Source of the DNA: an uncultured Rothia sp.
Lineage (GTDB): Bacteria > Actinomycetota > Actinomycetes > Actinomycetales > Micrococcaceae
NCBI RefSeq assembly: GCF_916715725.1
Contig: NZ_CAKAPD010000001.1
Span: 372,001-436,000, forward strand
Direction of reading: 5' to 3'
DNA length: 64,000 nt
Shown here: positions 16,961 through 26,033 of the stretch, in pieces
How positions within the stretch are numbered: position 1 is the stretch's first letter
Layout: every line of letters starts with the position of its first letter
The notes under the pieces: model-generated
Told to the model about the DNA's origin: nothing
What the model saw: the letters and a program-made list of their open reading frames with translations, nothing else
Database searches by the model: none
Position numbers and translations under genes: made by a program

Positions 16961-18838
16961 CTAGATGTCCAGCGCCTTGCGGTATGCGTTCAGGCGCTTT
17001 GCCTCCTGCTGTATCGGTGCGACCACGCAGGTCTGTACTGCCTTCTCCACGCCGGTCTGCAGACGGCCCCGCAGTTTGCGTGCGTAGTAGCGTGAGCCCA
17101 TCGCGGTGAGTAGCCTGCCCACGCCCGCCGAGGCGATACCAAGCAATACGCCCAGCAGCAGAAGCAGGGTCGGCAGGGGTACCGGGGAGCCTTCGGGGGT
17201 CGGGGCGGGCGGTAGCTGAATCTGCAGGTACGCCATGCCGGAGATCAGGGTCAGCCAGGCGACACCCACCAGGGCGCTGAGTAGCGCAATCCACTGTAGG
17301 GCGTTGAAGATGACCCAGGGGGCGCGGGTGCGGCCCAGACCGTAGTCGATGCGCACCATATCGCGTTCGAGCAGGTCGGGTAGCTCTGCCTCGCGGGAGA
17401 GGGCGGCTTCCTTCATGCTGCGCTTCCAGGGTTCGTCGATGCGGTTCGCCATCTGCTTGCTGTACTGGCGCACGGCGTTTGCCATGCCCGCCTTCTGTGC
17501 GGCGCTCAGCGGAGGTAGTGAGGATGCCACCAGCTCGGGTGCATTCTCGCTATCGGGGCCGAGCATTCCCGCGAACTTCTCAGCCTTGGATTCGCTCTTC
17601 TTCTCGTCCTGCTGTCCCAGGTGCAGGCGGCGCAGGGGGTCGGCCTTCAGTCGGCTCATCCAGCGGGTGAGAATCCAGCCGGTGTGCTGACCCGCCGCGC
17701 GGCGGTAGGAGGCGGTTGCCGCCTGCAAAACCTGCTCGGCATGGCTGGAGGTGTAGCATGACTGCACGAGCTTCTGCTCCGCGTCGAGGGCGTAGGCTCC
17801 AGCGAGGACGGCGCCCTCTCCCCCGGCGTAGGTGCGCAGCTGGGAGGCGGTGGCGTGCAGCTGCGCGTCGGTTCGTTGCAGGGACAGGCTCTTGGCGGCG
17901 GCTACCTGGGCGAGCATATCGCGGAGCGCGTCCACGCCTTCGCCGGTTCGTGCCGAAACGGCGATGGGTGCGGCGAGCAGGTGCGCCTCGGTGCCCTCAG
18001 CCTGGAGCAAACGGGTGAGGGATGCGAGCACGGCGGGCACCTCGGCGGGTGCGAGCTTGTCCGCCTGGTTGAGCACGCAGAGCGCCTGCGCACCGGAGGC
18101 GGCGAGCGGCACCATAAAGTCGCGATGGATGACGGCGTCGGCGTACTTTTGGGGGTCGACGACCCAGACGAGCACGTCCACGTAGCGCATCATGCGGGCG
18201 GCGAGGTCGCGGTTGGTGGTGGTGACCGAGTCGAAGTCGGGCATGTCCAGCAGGATGAGTCCGCCGGTGCGGGTGCGCATTTCGCCGCGTCCGCCGACGG
18301 CTCGGCGGATGCGGTTGAAGAGTCCAGGTGCGGGTTCGGTGACGGCGTTGGGTGCCGCTACTCCCCCGCCAGCCCCGTTACCCTCGGTTGCTTCTCCTTC
18401 GGCGGTGAGCGCCTGAGTTTGCGGGTAGACGCGCTTGTCGATGCCGAGCCAGTCGAGCAGTTCTTCGCTGCCTTCTGCTTCCCAGATTGCTGCCTGCACG
18501 GTGGAGGTGGTCGGGCGCGTGGGCGCGGAGAGGGCGATGTTCTGCCCGGCGATGGCGTTGAAGAGGGTGGATTTGCCGCTGCCGGTCGCGCCGAAGAAGC
18601 CGATGACGGTGTGTTCGGTGGAGAGTTCGCGGCGTTGGCTGAGGCGTTCGAGGGTTTCGGAGGCGTCGAGCAGGACGGTCTCGGGGACTCGTCCTTCGCC
18701 GTAGCTGATGGCTTCCTTGAGGGATGCGACGGAGCGTGCGAAGGGCGAGGTCGCCACGCCGGCGGGGGCGGTGCCTCGCTCGGTGTTGCGCTCGGTATCG
18801 CGCTCAGTGTTCTCGAGTTTGTTCTCGGGGGTAGTCAT
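16961..18838 (-). CDS. Membrane GTPase, dynamin-like/YfjP-type (second of a pair)
   Basis: The 625-residue protein has a G domain in its first half: G1 GATGSGKST (~85), a Thr-rich switch I (TRPTTSTVQ), G3 DMPDFDS (~210) and G4 NQAD (~270). Two C-terminal hydrophobic segments (about residues 510-535 and 555-580) form a hairpin anchor, followed by a basic amphipathic tail. This architecture fits bacterial dynamin-like or YfjP-type GTPases, which remodel or monitor membranes. It lies 62 bp downstream of a second, similar GTPase on the same strand, as in actinobacterial DynA/DynB-type pairs that assist division. No septation genes flank them here, so the role is inferred only from architecture. 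Confidence 0.75.
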   Translation of the reverse strand: MTTPENKLENTERDTERNTERGTAPAGVATSPFARSVASLKEAISYGEGRVPETVLLDASETLERLSQRRELSTEHTVIGFFGATGSGKSTLFNAIAGQNIALSAPTRPTTSTVQAAIWEAEGSEELLDWLGIDKRVYPQTQALTAEGEATEGNGAGGGVAAPNAVTEPAPGLFNRIRRAVGGRGEMRTRTGGLILLDMPDFDSVTTTNRDLAARMMRYVDVLVWVVDPQKYADAVIHRDFMVPLAASGAQALCVLNQADKLAPAEVPAVLASLTRLLQAEGTEAHLLAAPIAVSARTGEGVDALRDMLAQVAAAKSLSLQRTDAQLHATASQLRTYAGGEGAVLAGAYALDAEQKLVQSCYTSSHAEQVLQAATASYRRAAGQHTGWILTRWMSRLKADPLRRLHLGQQDEKKSESKAEKFAGMLGPDSENAPELVASSLPPLSAAQKAGMANAVRQYSKQMANRIDEPWKRSMKEAALSREAELPDLLERDMVRIDYGLGRTRAPWVIFNALQWIALLSALVGVAWLTLISGMAYLQIQLPPAPTPEGSPVPLPTLLLLLGVLLGIASAGVGRLLTAMGSRYYARKLRGRLQTGVEKAVQTCVVAPIQQEAKRLNAYRKALDI

Positions 18839-18900
18839 AGTGCGTTTTTCTTCGTCTGTGGTGCGCGGTCAGGTGGTGCGGGGTGCCTGTCCGGGGTGGT

Positions 18901-20799
18901 TTAGCGGGCAACCGTGCCGTTAGCGCGGGCTGCGGCTTGGCGCTGTGTGGTTTGACTCTGCGCGCTCATTTCTGCGGCGATTGCCTGCACCTGCTCGGCG
19001 GCGCGGTGAATGTCCTCGGCGTCAGCCTGCGGATCGGTTTCTTCGAGCACGGCGGTGAAAGGCTGGGCGTGCTCAGTGAGCAGATCAGCCATGCGTTCAA
19101 GCAGGTCGGTGCGGGCGCGGGTTGCCATGCGGCGCACGGCATCTTCACCAAAGATGGACTCGAGCAGCTTGGTGCCGACCACGCCGCTACCGCCCGCAAT
19201 GCCCGCCTCAATACCGGTGATACCGCCGGTGAGGCTGAACGCGGCGACCATGAGCATCACGGCGGTGGCGTTCACACCCAGGGATAGGAAGCGGGCGCGT
19301 TTACGCTTGTCGGCGCCTTCTTCGCGAATCATTTCGAGCACGGAGCCCTGCCAGAGGCGAATCTGCTCGGCTACGGCGGCGGAGAAGATGTCTTCGGCGG
19401 ACTGTACCTCACCCTTAGCTTCTGCGTTCTGTTCGGGTACAGCAGAGGTAGCCTGCGGCGCATCCAGGCGTGCCAGCAGGGAGCGTCCGGCGCGGCTGGC
19501 ACGCCAGCGGGTGCGGGTGTTTTCGGAGGCCCGGGCGGCCGCATCCAGCACGACGGCGTGGATGCCGCTTTCGAGGGCGTCTTCTACCTTCTGGGCGGCT
19601 GCAGGCTGGCCTCGCAGGGCGGAGCCGACGCGGTCGCGCAGGCGACCGATGGTGCTGTCGAGGGAGCGGAAGAAGTCGCCGGTTCCCACGAAGTCGTGCC
19701 AGCGCGAGAGCACTTCGCCGCGCAACAGGGAACCGTCGGAGAGGGCACCGTCGATGGTGGTCAGCGCGTCCTCGTATTCTTCGGCGGCGATGGTGGCAAG
19801 CGACTGGTGTGCCGCCTGCTGGCGTGCCTGTTCGGCGGCAAGCACCTGCAGGTTTCCGGCGAGGGTTTCGACGGCACCGGCCAGGGTCTGCCGGGCGATG
19901 GCGGCGCGGGCAGGTGCGTCGGCGCCGAGTTCGCGGATCCACAGGGTCAGCGGGGCGAGGCTGACGGGTGCGAGCATGCCGCTTTCGTCGCGCGGCTGTT
20001 CGGTGACGGTGTGAATCAGTACGGCGTGGATTCCGGCCTCGTCGAGCATGCGTCGCAGGTCGTTTTCGATGGCTTCTTCGTCGCCTTCGGGCACACGGTT
20101 GAGCACCACGGCGATGGCGATGGAGCGTGCGGCCGCTTCGTGGAGCAGTTCCCAGGGCACGGCGTCGGCGTAGCGGTTGGCGGTGGTGACGAAGAGCCAC
20201 AGGTCTGCGGCGGAGAGCAGTTCCTTGGCGAGGGTGCGGTTTTCCTCGGAGACGGAGTCGATATCGGGTGCGTCAATGAGCGCGATGCCCTGCGGTAACG
20301 CCGAGGTAGTAATAGGAATGAGGGCGCGCGCAATCTTCGGGTCGAGGCCGGGTAGTGCTTGCGATCCGGCGTTCATGCCGGAGGTGCGGGTGCGCGGCAG
20401 GGTGGGAAGGAAGCGTTCGGGTGACAGCGCCGCTTCGTCTTCTGCGCGGTGCAGGAGTACGGGGTGGCGGGTGGTGGGTCGAATCGCGCCGGACTGGGTG
20501 AGCGGTTCGCCGAGCAGGGTGTTGACGAGGGTGGATTTGCCGGCGCCGGTGGAGCCTCCGACCACGATGGTGAGGGGGTTGTCGACGCTGGCGCTGCGGG
20601 GCAGGATGTAATCGTCAAGTTGGCGTGCCATGGCGGCGAGCAGGGTGCGCGCGGTGGCGGTGCCGTGCTCGGCGGTGCCGTCGTGGGTGACGGTGTAGGG
20701 GGTGCCGGGGGTTTCGCCGGCTTCTACGTCGAGCGGGAGGGGGATTCGAGTGAGCAGTTCGCGAGCTGCTTTGAGCTGCGCATAGTCGGTGGTAGTCAC
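18901..20799 (-). CDS. Membrane GTPase, dynamin-like (first of a pair)
   Basis: This 632-residue protein has G1 GGSTGAGKSTLVN (~62), switch I IRPTTRHPVLL, G3 DAPDIDS (~195) and G4 NRVP, which departs from the NKxD consensus and could relax guanine specificity. A long helical middle, about residues 280-470, is followed by a hydrophobic hairpin (VNATAVMLMVAAFSLTGGI to GVVGTKLLES, about 515-555) and an amphipathic helix that ends in Gln/Thr-rich sequence. The two GTPases share order and spacing of motifs but little sequence, so they are old paralogs likely to act as a heteromer. It is transcribed first. Confidence 0.75.
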   Translation of the reverse strand: MTTTDYAQLKAARELLTRIPLPLDVEAGETPGTPYTVTHDGTAEHGTATARTLLAAMARQLDDYILPRSASVDNPLTIVVGGSTGAGKSTLVNTLLGEPLTQSGAIRPTTRHPVLLHRAEDEAALSPERFLPTLPRTRTSGMNAGSQALPGLDPKIARALIPITTSALPQGIALIDAPDIDSVSEENRTLAKELLSAADLWLFVTTANRYADAVPWELLHEAAARSIAIAVVLNRVPEGDEEAIENDLRRMLDEAGIHAVLIHTVTEQPRDESGMLAPVSLAPLTLWIRELGADAPARAAIARQTLAGAVETLAGNLQVLAAEQARQQAAHQSLATIAAEEYEDALTTIDGALSDGSLLRGEVLSRWHDFVGTGDFFRSLDSTIGRLRDRVGSALRGQPAAAQKVEDALESGIHAVVLDAAARASENTRTRWRASRAGRSLLARLDAPQATSAVPEQNAEAKGEVQSAEDIFSAAVAEQIRLWQGSVLEMIREEGADKRKRARFLSLGVNATAVMLMVAAFSLTGGITGIEAGIAGGSGVVGTKLLESIFGEDAVRRMATRARTDLLERMADLLTEHAQPFTAVLEETDPQADAEDIHRAAEQVQAIAAEMSAQSQTTQRQAAARANGTVAR

Positions 20800-21391
20800 A
20801 GCGCTATTGTCCCATAGGGTGCACCTGCTTCATGCCATGTGTGGGCGTTGCGGTGGGCGCGTTACGGCTACGGGTTGTTTGGGGGCTCATATTGAGGTGT
20901 TTTTGATAGGTGTTTGGACAACCTGAAGAGGTTGAGATACTACTTGCACGTTTGGTGCAACAACTCCAATTTATGATTTATTCATAAGAAGAGCAGGTGA
21001 GAAAATCCTTGAGTTTCCGCAGGAAAGCGGCATATTTTAATGCGGTTATCCGAAACACATTGGTACGTTTTATAACCCGCATAAAACGGGCAAATATTAA
21101 GATTTGATAACTTTTTACGCTCAAGCGCAGATATGGTCATTGTGAACCTGAAAGTACGCTTAGAATCATTGAGCACGACAACCAGGCAGGTCACAACCCA
21201 CACCGATTCCTTCAGGAGGCTTCTGGCCTGCCCTTTCTATCGTATCCGTACTCACCGCGGTATGCCACACCCATCGGGAACGCTCACCGAACCCTCACGC
21301 AACTGCATGCAAAATTTACTGCCGTTGAGGTTCACTGCATCCGAGCTACCCATTACTGCCTGCCCGTCTTTACTCTTGCGAAAGGTTGCGT
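20800..21391. other. AT-rich intergenic region between divergent GTPase and lipoprotein genes
   Basis: About 590 bp, the most AT-rich part between 16 and 34 kb. It separates divergent genes and so must hold two promoters. Short frames in it lack ribosome sites and similarity to anything known. I see no RNA gene or repeat. Confidence 0.5.
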
Positions 21392-22267
21392 ATGTTCGGC
21401 TCGCTGTCACGTCGCCATCTTCTTGCTCTTTCTTCCGGAGCAGCATTGAGTGCACTCGCAAGCGCCTGCAGCCCCAGCGCAGTTTCTCGCCCTCAACCAC
21501 TCGCTAACCCTTCCCCTACTAAAGCTGCTCCTCAGAGCACCCAGACTAAATCTGCGACCACCACGCGCAGCATCACCTACGCCGAGCCCCTGCCCGCATC
21601 CGCCCTGGACGGTCGCGGCCCGGCGGTCCTGCCCGATGAGTTCTTTGAGCGCGTCGGTAATTTCTCGAACGGCACTCTCAGCCACCGTGCCGTCAATGTC
21701 CCCCGCCCCACCATGCCCCCGGAAGCTAAGGAACGCACCGTCGAGGGCCTGCACGCCTTCCTGCAGTACTGGGGTGCGGCGCAGAACTACATGCTTCTCA
21801 CAGGCGACACCGATCCCTTCATGAATCTGCCCGGCCAGGAGCACTTTAGTCAGATGGCGCAGATGTACCGCGATATCTACCGCTACAACATTGGCTGGCT
21901 GGTCTCTAAGAACAACCACCCCATGTGCATTAACCTGAGCTCCCCGCAGCCGGTGCCCGCCTCCGAGCAGGACGTCTACTGTTGGAAGGCAACCCTGAAG
22001 GTGGACGAGAACGCGTTCCTGTTCAACCATGAGACCCGTCAGCGTGAGCAGCTCACCGGCATCTACGGCAGCAATCAGAAGGCGGATGCGTACGTCTACT
22101 TTGGTGAAGAGGGCTGGCAGATGCTGGAGGATCCGAACTCTTCCCCGAGTGCTACCGCTACCCCTGCGGCTACCGCTGAACCGTCCGCGAATATTCCGAG
22201 TGCGCACCCGACCCCGAATGAGAGCACTTCTTCTAAGGCGGCTCGTTATATTCGAGGCTCAGCCTAA
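21392..22267 (+). CDS. Tat lipoprotein 1 of a five-gene paralogous array (DUF6318-like)
   Basis: The ATG at 21392 follows GAAAGG; a TTG six bases earlier is less likely. The signal has RRHLLAL and a lipobox LASAC (Cys about residue 26), so the protein should be Tat-exported and lipid-anchored outside the membrane. A Pro/Thr/Ser linker leads to a domain of about 110 residues: VEGLHAFLQYWGAAQNYMLL, TGDTDPF, then GWLVSKNNHP and CWKATLKVD. This pattern recurs in the next four products and, from memory, resembles the actinobacterial DUF6318 family. The extracytoplasmic alpha+beta domain could be NTF2-like; the function is unknown. The Ser/Ala/Pro tail is disordered. This copy has two extra Cys in the core. 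Confidence 0.8.
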   Translation: MFGSLSRRHLLALSSGAALSALASACSPSAVSRPQPLANPSPTKAAPQSTQTKSATTTRSITYAEPLPASALDGRGPAVLPDEFFERVGNFSNGTLSHRAVNVPRPTMPPEAKERTVEGLHAFLQYWGAAQNYMLLTGDTDPFMNLPGQEHFSQMAQMYRDIYRYNIGWLVSKNNHPMCINLSSPQPVPASEQDVYCWKATLKVDENAFLFNHETRQREQLTGIYGSNQKADAYVYFGEEGWQMLEDPNSSPSATATPAATAEPSANIPSAHPTPNESTSSKAARYIRGSA

Positions 22268-22278
22268 AGCTTCTTTGT

Positions 22279-22326
22279 ATCCGTGCCTCAAAGAACCCGT
22301 CATATTGGGTGATATGAGGCACGGAT
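22279..22326 (+). terminator. Terminator after lipoprotein 1
   Basis: The 12-bp arms atccgtgcctca / tgaggcacggat close a 24-base loop 12 bp after the stop, with gcttttattt just beyond. Copy 1 is therefore probably a separate transcript from copy 2. Confidence 0.75.
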
Positions 22327-22535
22327 GAGAGCTTTTATTTGTGTGCCACGCGTGAAATCTATAGGCTAGGGCTAGATGAGGTCCGCCCACTTTCGCCTCA
22401 ATACGCGTCTACCCGCCCTGCGGGTGACTGCTTCGCGCCCTCCTGTAGGGGGTGTGATGTTAGGCTGAAAATTGGAGCGTGAGCTCTTCACTTATCACCG
22501 ATACTTCCGCATACAGCACATTCAAGGGGATCACT

Positions 22536-23732
22536 ATGATTCACAGCCGCCGCCACTTTATTGCGCTTACGGGCACCGCCGCCCTGGGTGCGATGCTTGC
22601 CGCTTGCGGTTCCAAAAAGACTGAGGAGGCGACTGCCTCCCCCACTGCTTCCGCTTCGATTGCGGGTGCCTACGACAATCTGTCGGGCGAGCTGAAGTGG
22701 ACTAAGTACATTGCGGGCAACGGTGCGGCCCCGATGAGCAGCACCGACCCGGAAACCGGTCAGGTGTACACGATTGAGCCGACTGCCGGCCCGGCAAGCG
22801 TTGATTCTAAGGCTAGTGCCGTGCCCATCCCCATTGAGGATGAGAGCATGTACGAGAAGAACGCCCGTAGCCTGCGCGCCACCTTTGCGTATTTTGCGGC
22901 GGCGGTGAACTATGCCCGCATGACCGGTGACCCCGGTCCTGCTCTGCAGGTGGTTCAGGCGCAGAACTCTACCGACCGTGCGGCGCTGGAGAAGTTGCGT
23001 GCGTTCTATGCTCCCGGTACGAACTGGCTGGTGGGCGGCGAGTGGACGTTCCGTCTGACTGACAAGCAGCCGACGACCCGCGGCACGAAGTATTCGTGGG
23101 CGTGCACCGTGACTCAGGCACACGGCATACGAGTTGAGAAGGCAACCAATACGACCAAGCCTCTGGAGGACACTGAGGCCCCGGAGATTAAGGCTCTGTA
23201 CGCTGAGTACGATGAGGAAGCGAAGCGCTGGGTCGTGATTTCGCCTCAGCAGTACGATCCTGCGTTGGCTCCGAAGCCGACTCAAACTCCGCGCGCGCAT
23301 CCTTCCTCGACCTATACCCCGACGGTGACTGATGACAGCACTGTGGCAGCTAATGCTGGCGCACACACCGGCGCGAATACTTCGGGTAACGGCGCGGCTC
23401 AGGGCACTGCTCAGAATGGTGCCGCACAGAACGGTGGTGCGCAGGCTCCTGCCGCCCAGAATGGTGCAGGTCAGGGCGGTTCCCGTCAGTACACTGGTTC
23501 CCAGAATGGTGGCGCACAGACCGGCACCGGTCAGGGTGGCGCGGCTCAGGCTCCGCAGCCTGCCGCTACCCAGGCGCCTGCGGCTACCGCGCAGCCTGTG
23601 GCAACTCAGCCTGCCGCTGCGACGGTTCAGCCGAGCGTAGCGCCCGGTGCCCCCGATGCGGGCGGTGCTGCTGGCGGCGCTGAGGCACCTGCCGGTGTTC
23701 CCGGTGGTGTTCCCGGTGAGGGCGCCCAGTAG
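22536..23732 (+). CDS. Tat lipoprotein 2 with long Gln/Gly/Ala tail (DUF6318-like)
   Basis: The start is ATG 22536, after AAGGGG; an in-frame start at 22479 would bury the signal peptide. SRRHFIAL is followed by a hydrophobic core and lipobox LAAC-GSKK. The conserved domain shows ARSLRATFAYFAAAVNYARM, TGDPGPA and NWLVGGEW. The product is the longest of the array (398 residues) because of a low-complexity tail of about 145 residues rich in QNGAAQ, AQTGTGQGG and PAATQAPA units (23330-23730). Such a tail could thread the cell wall or bind glycans. Internal DNA repeats make its length liable to change. Confidence 0.8.
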   Translation: MIHSRRHFIALTGTAALGAMLAACGSKKTEEATASPTASASIAGAYDNLSGELKWTKYIAGNGAAPMSSTDPETGQVYTIEPTAGPASVDSKASAVPIPIEDESMYEKNARSLRATFAYFAAAVNYARMTGDPGPALQVVQAQNSTDRAALEKLRAFYAPGTNWLVGGEWTFRLTDKQPTTRGTKYSWACTVTQAHGIRVEKATNTTKPLEDTEAPEIKALYAEYDEEAKRWVVISPQQYDPALAPKPTQTPRAHPSSTYTPTVTDDSTVAANAGAHTGANTSGNGAAQGTAQNGAAQNGGAQAPAAQNGAGQGGSRQYTGSQNGGAQTGTGQGGAAQAPQPAATQAPAATAQPVATQPAAATVQPSVAPGAPDAGGAAGGAEAPAGVPGGVPGEGAQ

Positions 23733-23998
23733 CCCCTCCCCCTATAGACGATGAACGCGTCCCCTCTTTCACCCCATCCGGTGCGATGCTCCCGCTGGTT
23801 CCACTAAGTTCCTAGTCACGGTAAGTTCGCTGATGGGCGGCATATCACGCTCCTTTGAGCACTGGTACGCACGGGTGTGAAGGCGGGGGCGCGTTATACT
23901 TAGGACTGTCTCTAGAGGGATGTCCGCGTGTGATATCCGCTCGTCGAGGCGTTCTCTCACTCGTCTCTCACCTGAGATTCTCATTCGAAAGGTATTCC

Positions 23999-24826
23999 GT
24001 GGCGCTTTTCCCCATGATCTCCGGGCTTCCCAGTTCCACTACCGGCATCAGCCGCCGTTCTGCTCTGCGTTACGCGGGTGCGGGCGTTGCGGGCGTGTCT
24101 TTGAGCGCCCTACTGGTTGCGTGCGGTGGTTCTTCTTCCACCAGCGAAAACGCTGATGCGGATACCCCTCAGATTTCCCCTTCGGCTTCTGCGCGTACTG
24201 ATTTTAGCGGCGAGGTCACCTTCGACAACTATGAGAAGAAGGGTGATTTCGTTCCGGCGACCGAGTCTGCGCCCGCTCAGAACGTGCCGTTCCCCAAGCG
24301 CCCTGCGAGCGCGTCGGAGAACTCGGTGCAGGGTCTGTACGATTCGATTGCTTTCGTGTATGCGGCGATTAACTACCTGGTGCTGACCGGTGATGCGGCT
24401 CCGCTGCGTGAGTCGAAGGCTGATGAGAAGTTCGTTGCGTCGTTCTCGTCGTTTATGGATGAGTCGAATGAGAGCTCGCAGAATCGTGACTGGTTTGTGT
24501 CGCCGAAGGTGACCATGTCTGCGTTCACTGCGGTTCCTGCGCTGGTGAAGAAGAGCGTGCAGTGGACCTTTGATCTGGTGATTGATTTGGGTCCGACCGT
24601 GGTGATTGACGGTGCTCCCGCGGAGATGTCTGAGAAGGTGCGGCGTACTGAGCGCGGTCTGGTGGTTACCGGTGTGCGCCACGATAATGACTGGACTCTG
24701 ACGATTCAGGATGAGTACGAGGCTCAGGCGTCGGCTCAGCCGCAGAATGGTGCCGCTAACGGCGGTAATGCTGGCAATTCCGGCAACTCCGGTAATGGCG
24801 GCAATTCTAATGGTGACAACCTTTAA
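23999..24826 (+). CDS. Tat lipoprotein 3 (DUF6318-like)
   Basis: The GTG at 23999 follows GAAAGG by seven bases and is favoured over upstream in-frame starts. The signal reads ISRRSALRYAG, a hydrophobic core, and lipobox LLVAC-GGSS. The 275-residue product has the family domain: ENSVQGLYDSIAFVYAAINY, TGDAAPLRES, then RDWFVSPKV and VQWTFDLVIDLG. The tail is short and Asn/Gly-rich (NGGNAGNSGN). Spacing of the motifs matches copies 4 and 5 more closely than copies 1 and 2. Confidence 0.8.
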   Translation: MALFPMISGLPSSTTGISRRSALRYAGAGVAGVSLSALLVACGGSSSTSENADADTPQISPSASARTDFSGEVTFDNYEKKGDFVPATESAPAQNVPFPKRPASASENSVQGLYDSIAFVYAAINYLVLTGDAAPLRESKADEKFVASFSSFMDESNESSQNRDWFVSPKVTMSAFTAVPALVKKSVQWTFDLVIDLGPTVVIDGAPAEMSEKVRRTERGLVVTGVRHDNDWTLTIQDEYEAQASAQPQNGAANGGNAGNSGNSGNGGNSNGDNL

Positions 24827-24848
24827 GCCCTCAGATGGATGAGGCGTC

Positions 24849-24879
24849 ATGCCCTAACTCGCACTCGGGTTAGGGCATG
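24849..24879 (+). terminator. Terminator after lipoprotein 3
   Basis: The perfect 11-bp arms catgccctaac / gttagggcatg close a 9-base loop, followed by atctgtttta, 23 bp past the stop. Confidence 0.8.
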
Positions 24880-24932
24880 ATCTGTTTTACTCTGGTAGTA
24901 ACGAGCTTTCCTGGATTCAAGGTTTTTCTCTT

Positions 24933-25916
24933 ATGTCTTCTGTTTCTCAGTCTTTCTCTCGCCGTTCCCTGCTGCGCCTGGGTGTGGGCGTTTCTGCTGT
25001 TGCCGGTTCTGCGGCGCTGTTGAGCGCTTGCGGTTCGGGTGGATCTAGCCAGCAGTCTGGTTCTCAGGGTGGTAGCCTGAACGGTTCGAAGTCGAGCGCT
25101 AACCCGAATGGGTACAGTGATGATGGTAAGAACTATTCGGGTCTGGTGGAGTACACCCACTATGAGGGTGCGGTGAATTATGAGCAGGGCACGGTGGATC
25201 ATCCGCCGCGTAATGCTCCGAAGCCGAAGGTGACTGATGCTCTGTCGGCGAATACGGTGACGGGTTTCCATGAGGCGATTGCTTATTTTGCGGCGGCTAT
25301 GGATTATCTGGTGAAGACCGGTAGCACGGATGCGTTCTCGACCGGTATTCAGCTGTCGTCGAAGACTCGCTCTGAGGTGGATGCCCTGTCGGCTTCTATT
25401 CTTGCGGGTGTGGAGAAGGGTTCCTGGTATGTGAATCCGTCGGCTTCCTATGCGCTTTCGAGCGCTCAGCCGTCGATTATGAGTGATGGCAACCTGCTGT
25501 TTAAGGGCAAGTACACTCTGGATTTCGGTACGGAGGCGGTGGCAGAGGGCAAGATCCAGCCGGTGGTCACTTCCACGAGTGCTTCTGCTTCTGCTGAGCC
25601 TACTGAGCCTTCTGAGGATGCGCTGGTGTCTGACGCGGCGTCCCCGAGTGCTTCTGCTACTGCGGCGGGTCCTGCTTCTCGGGTGACGGTTCAGGAGTGC
25701 GATTTCCGCGGCCGCTACCACGCTGATTCTAAGATGTGGGAGCTGAGCGTGGCGTACGGTGCTACTGTTCAGGGTGCCGCCACCCAGGGAGGCGCTACTC
25801 AGGGCGGTGTTTCCTCCGCGAGCGCGGCGGCGTCCGGCGCGGCTTCCCCGGCTACTTCCGCATCCTCTTCTGCCGCCGCTTCTGCTGAGGCGTCTGTCAC
25901 CTCCGCGGCGTCATAG
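24933..25916 (+). CDS. Tat lipoprotein 4 (DUF6318-like)
   Basis: The 327-residue product has a Tat signal (FSRRSLLRLGV) and lipobox LLSAC-GSGG. The family domain reads YSGLVEYTHYEGAVNY, then ANTVTGFHEAIAYFAAAMDY, KTGSTDAF and GSWYVNPSASY. A Ser/Ala/Glu-rich insertion (about residues 215-250) splits the last beta-strands from CDFRGRYHADSKMWELSVAYG, and a second Ala/Ser/Gly tail ends the protein. The ribosome site upstream of the ATG is weak. Like its neighbours it should be anchored on the outer face of the membrane. Confidence 0.8.
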   Translation: MSSVSQSFSRRSLLRLGVGVSAVAGSAALLSACGSGGSSQQSGSQGGSLNGSKSSANPNGYSDDGKNYSGLVEYTHYEGAVNYEQGTVDHPPRNAPKPKVTDALSANTVTGFHEAIAYFAAAMDYLVKTGSTDAFSTGIQLSSKTRSEVDALSASILAGVEKGSWYVNPSASYALSSAQPSIMSDGNLLFKGKYTLDFGTEAVAEGKIQPVVTSTSASASAEPTEPSEDALVSDAASPSASATAAGPASRVTVQECDFRGRYHADSKMWELSVAYGATVQGAATQGGATQGGVSSASAAASGAASPATSASSSAAASAEASVTSAAS

Positions 25917-26033
25917 TTCGTCATAACGCTTTTATCTGCGAGGCGCTTCTCACGCTTCGCCCGCTCAACTCTGTATCCTGTTGGGTTTGCGGCTAAACTG
26001 GTTGCAATCACCGACTGACTGAAAGGTATCACT

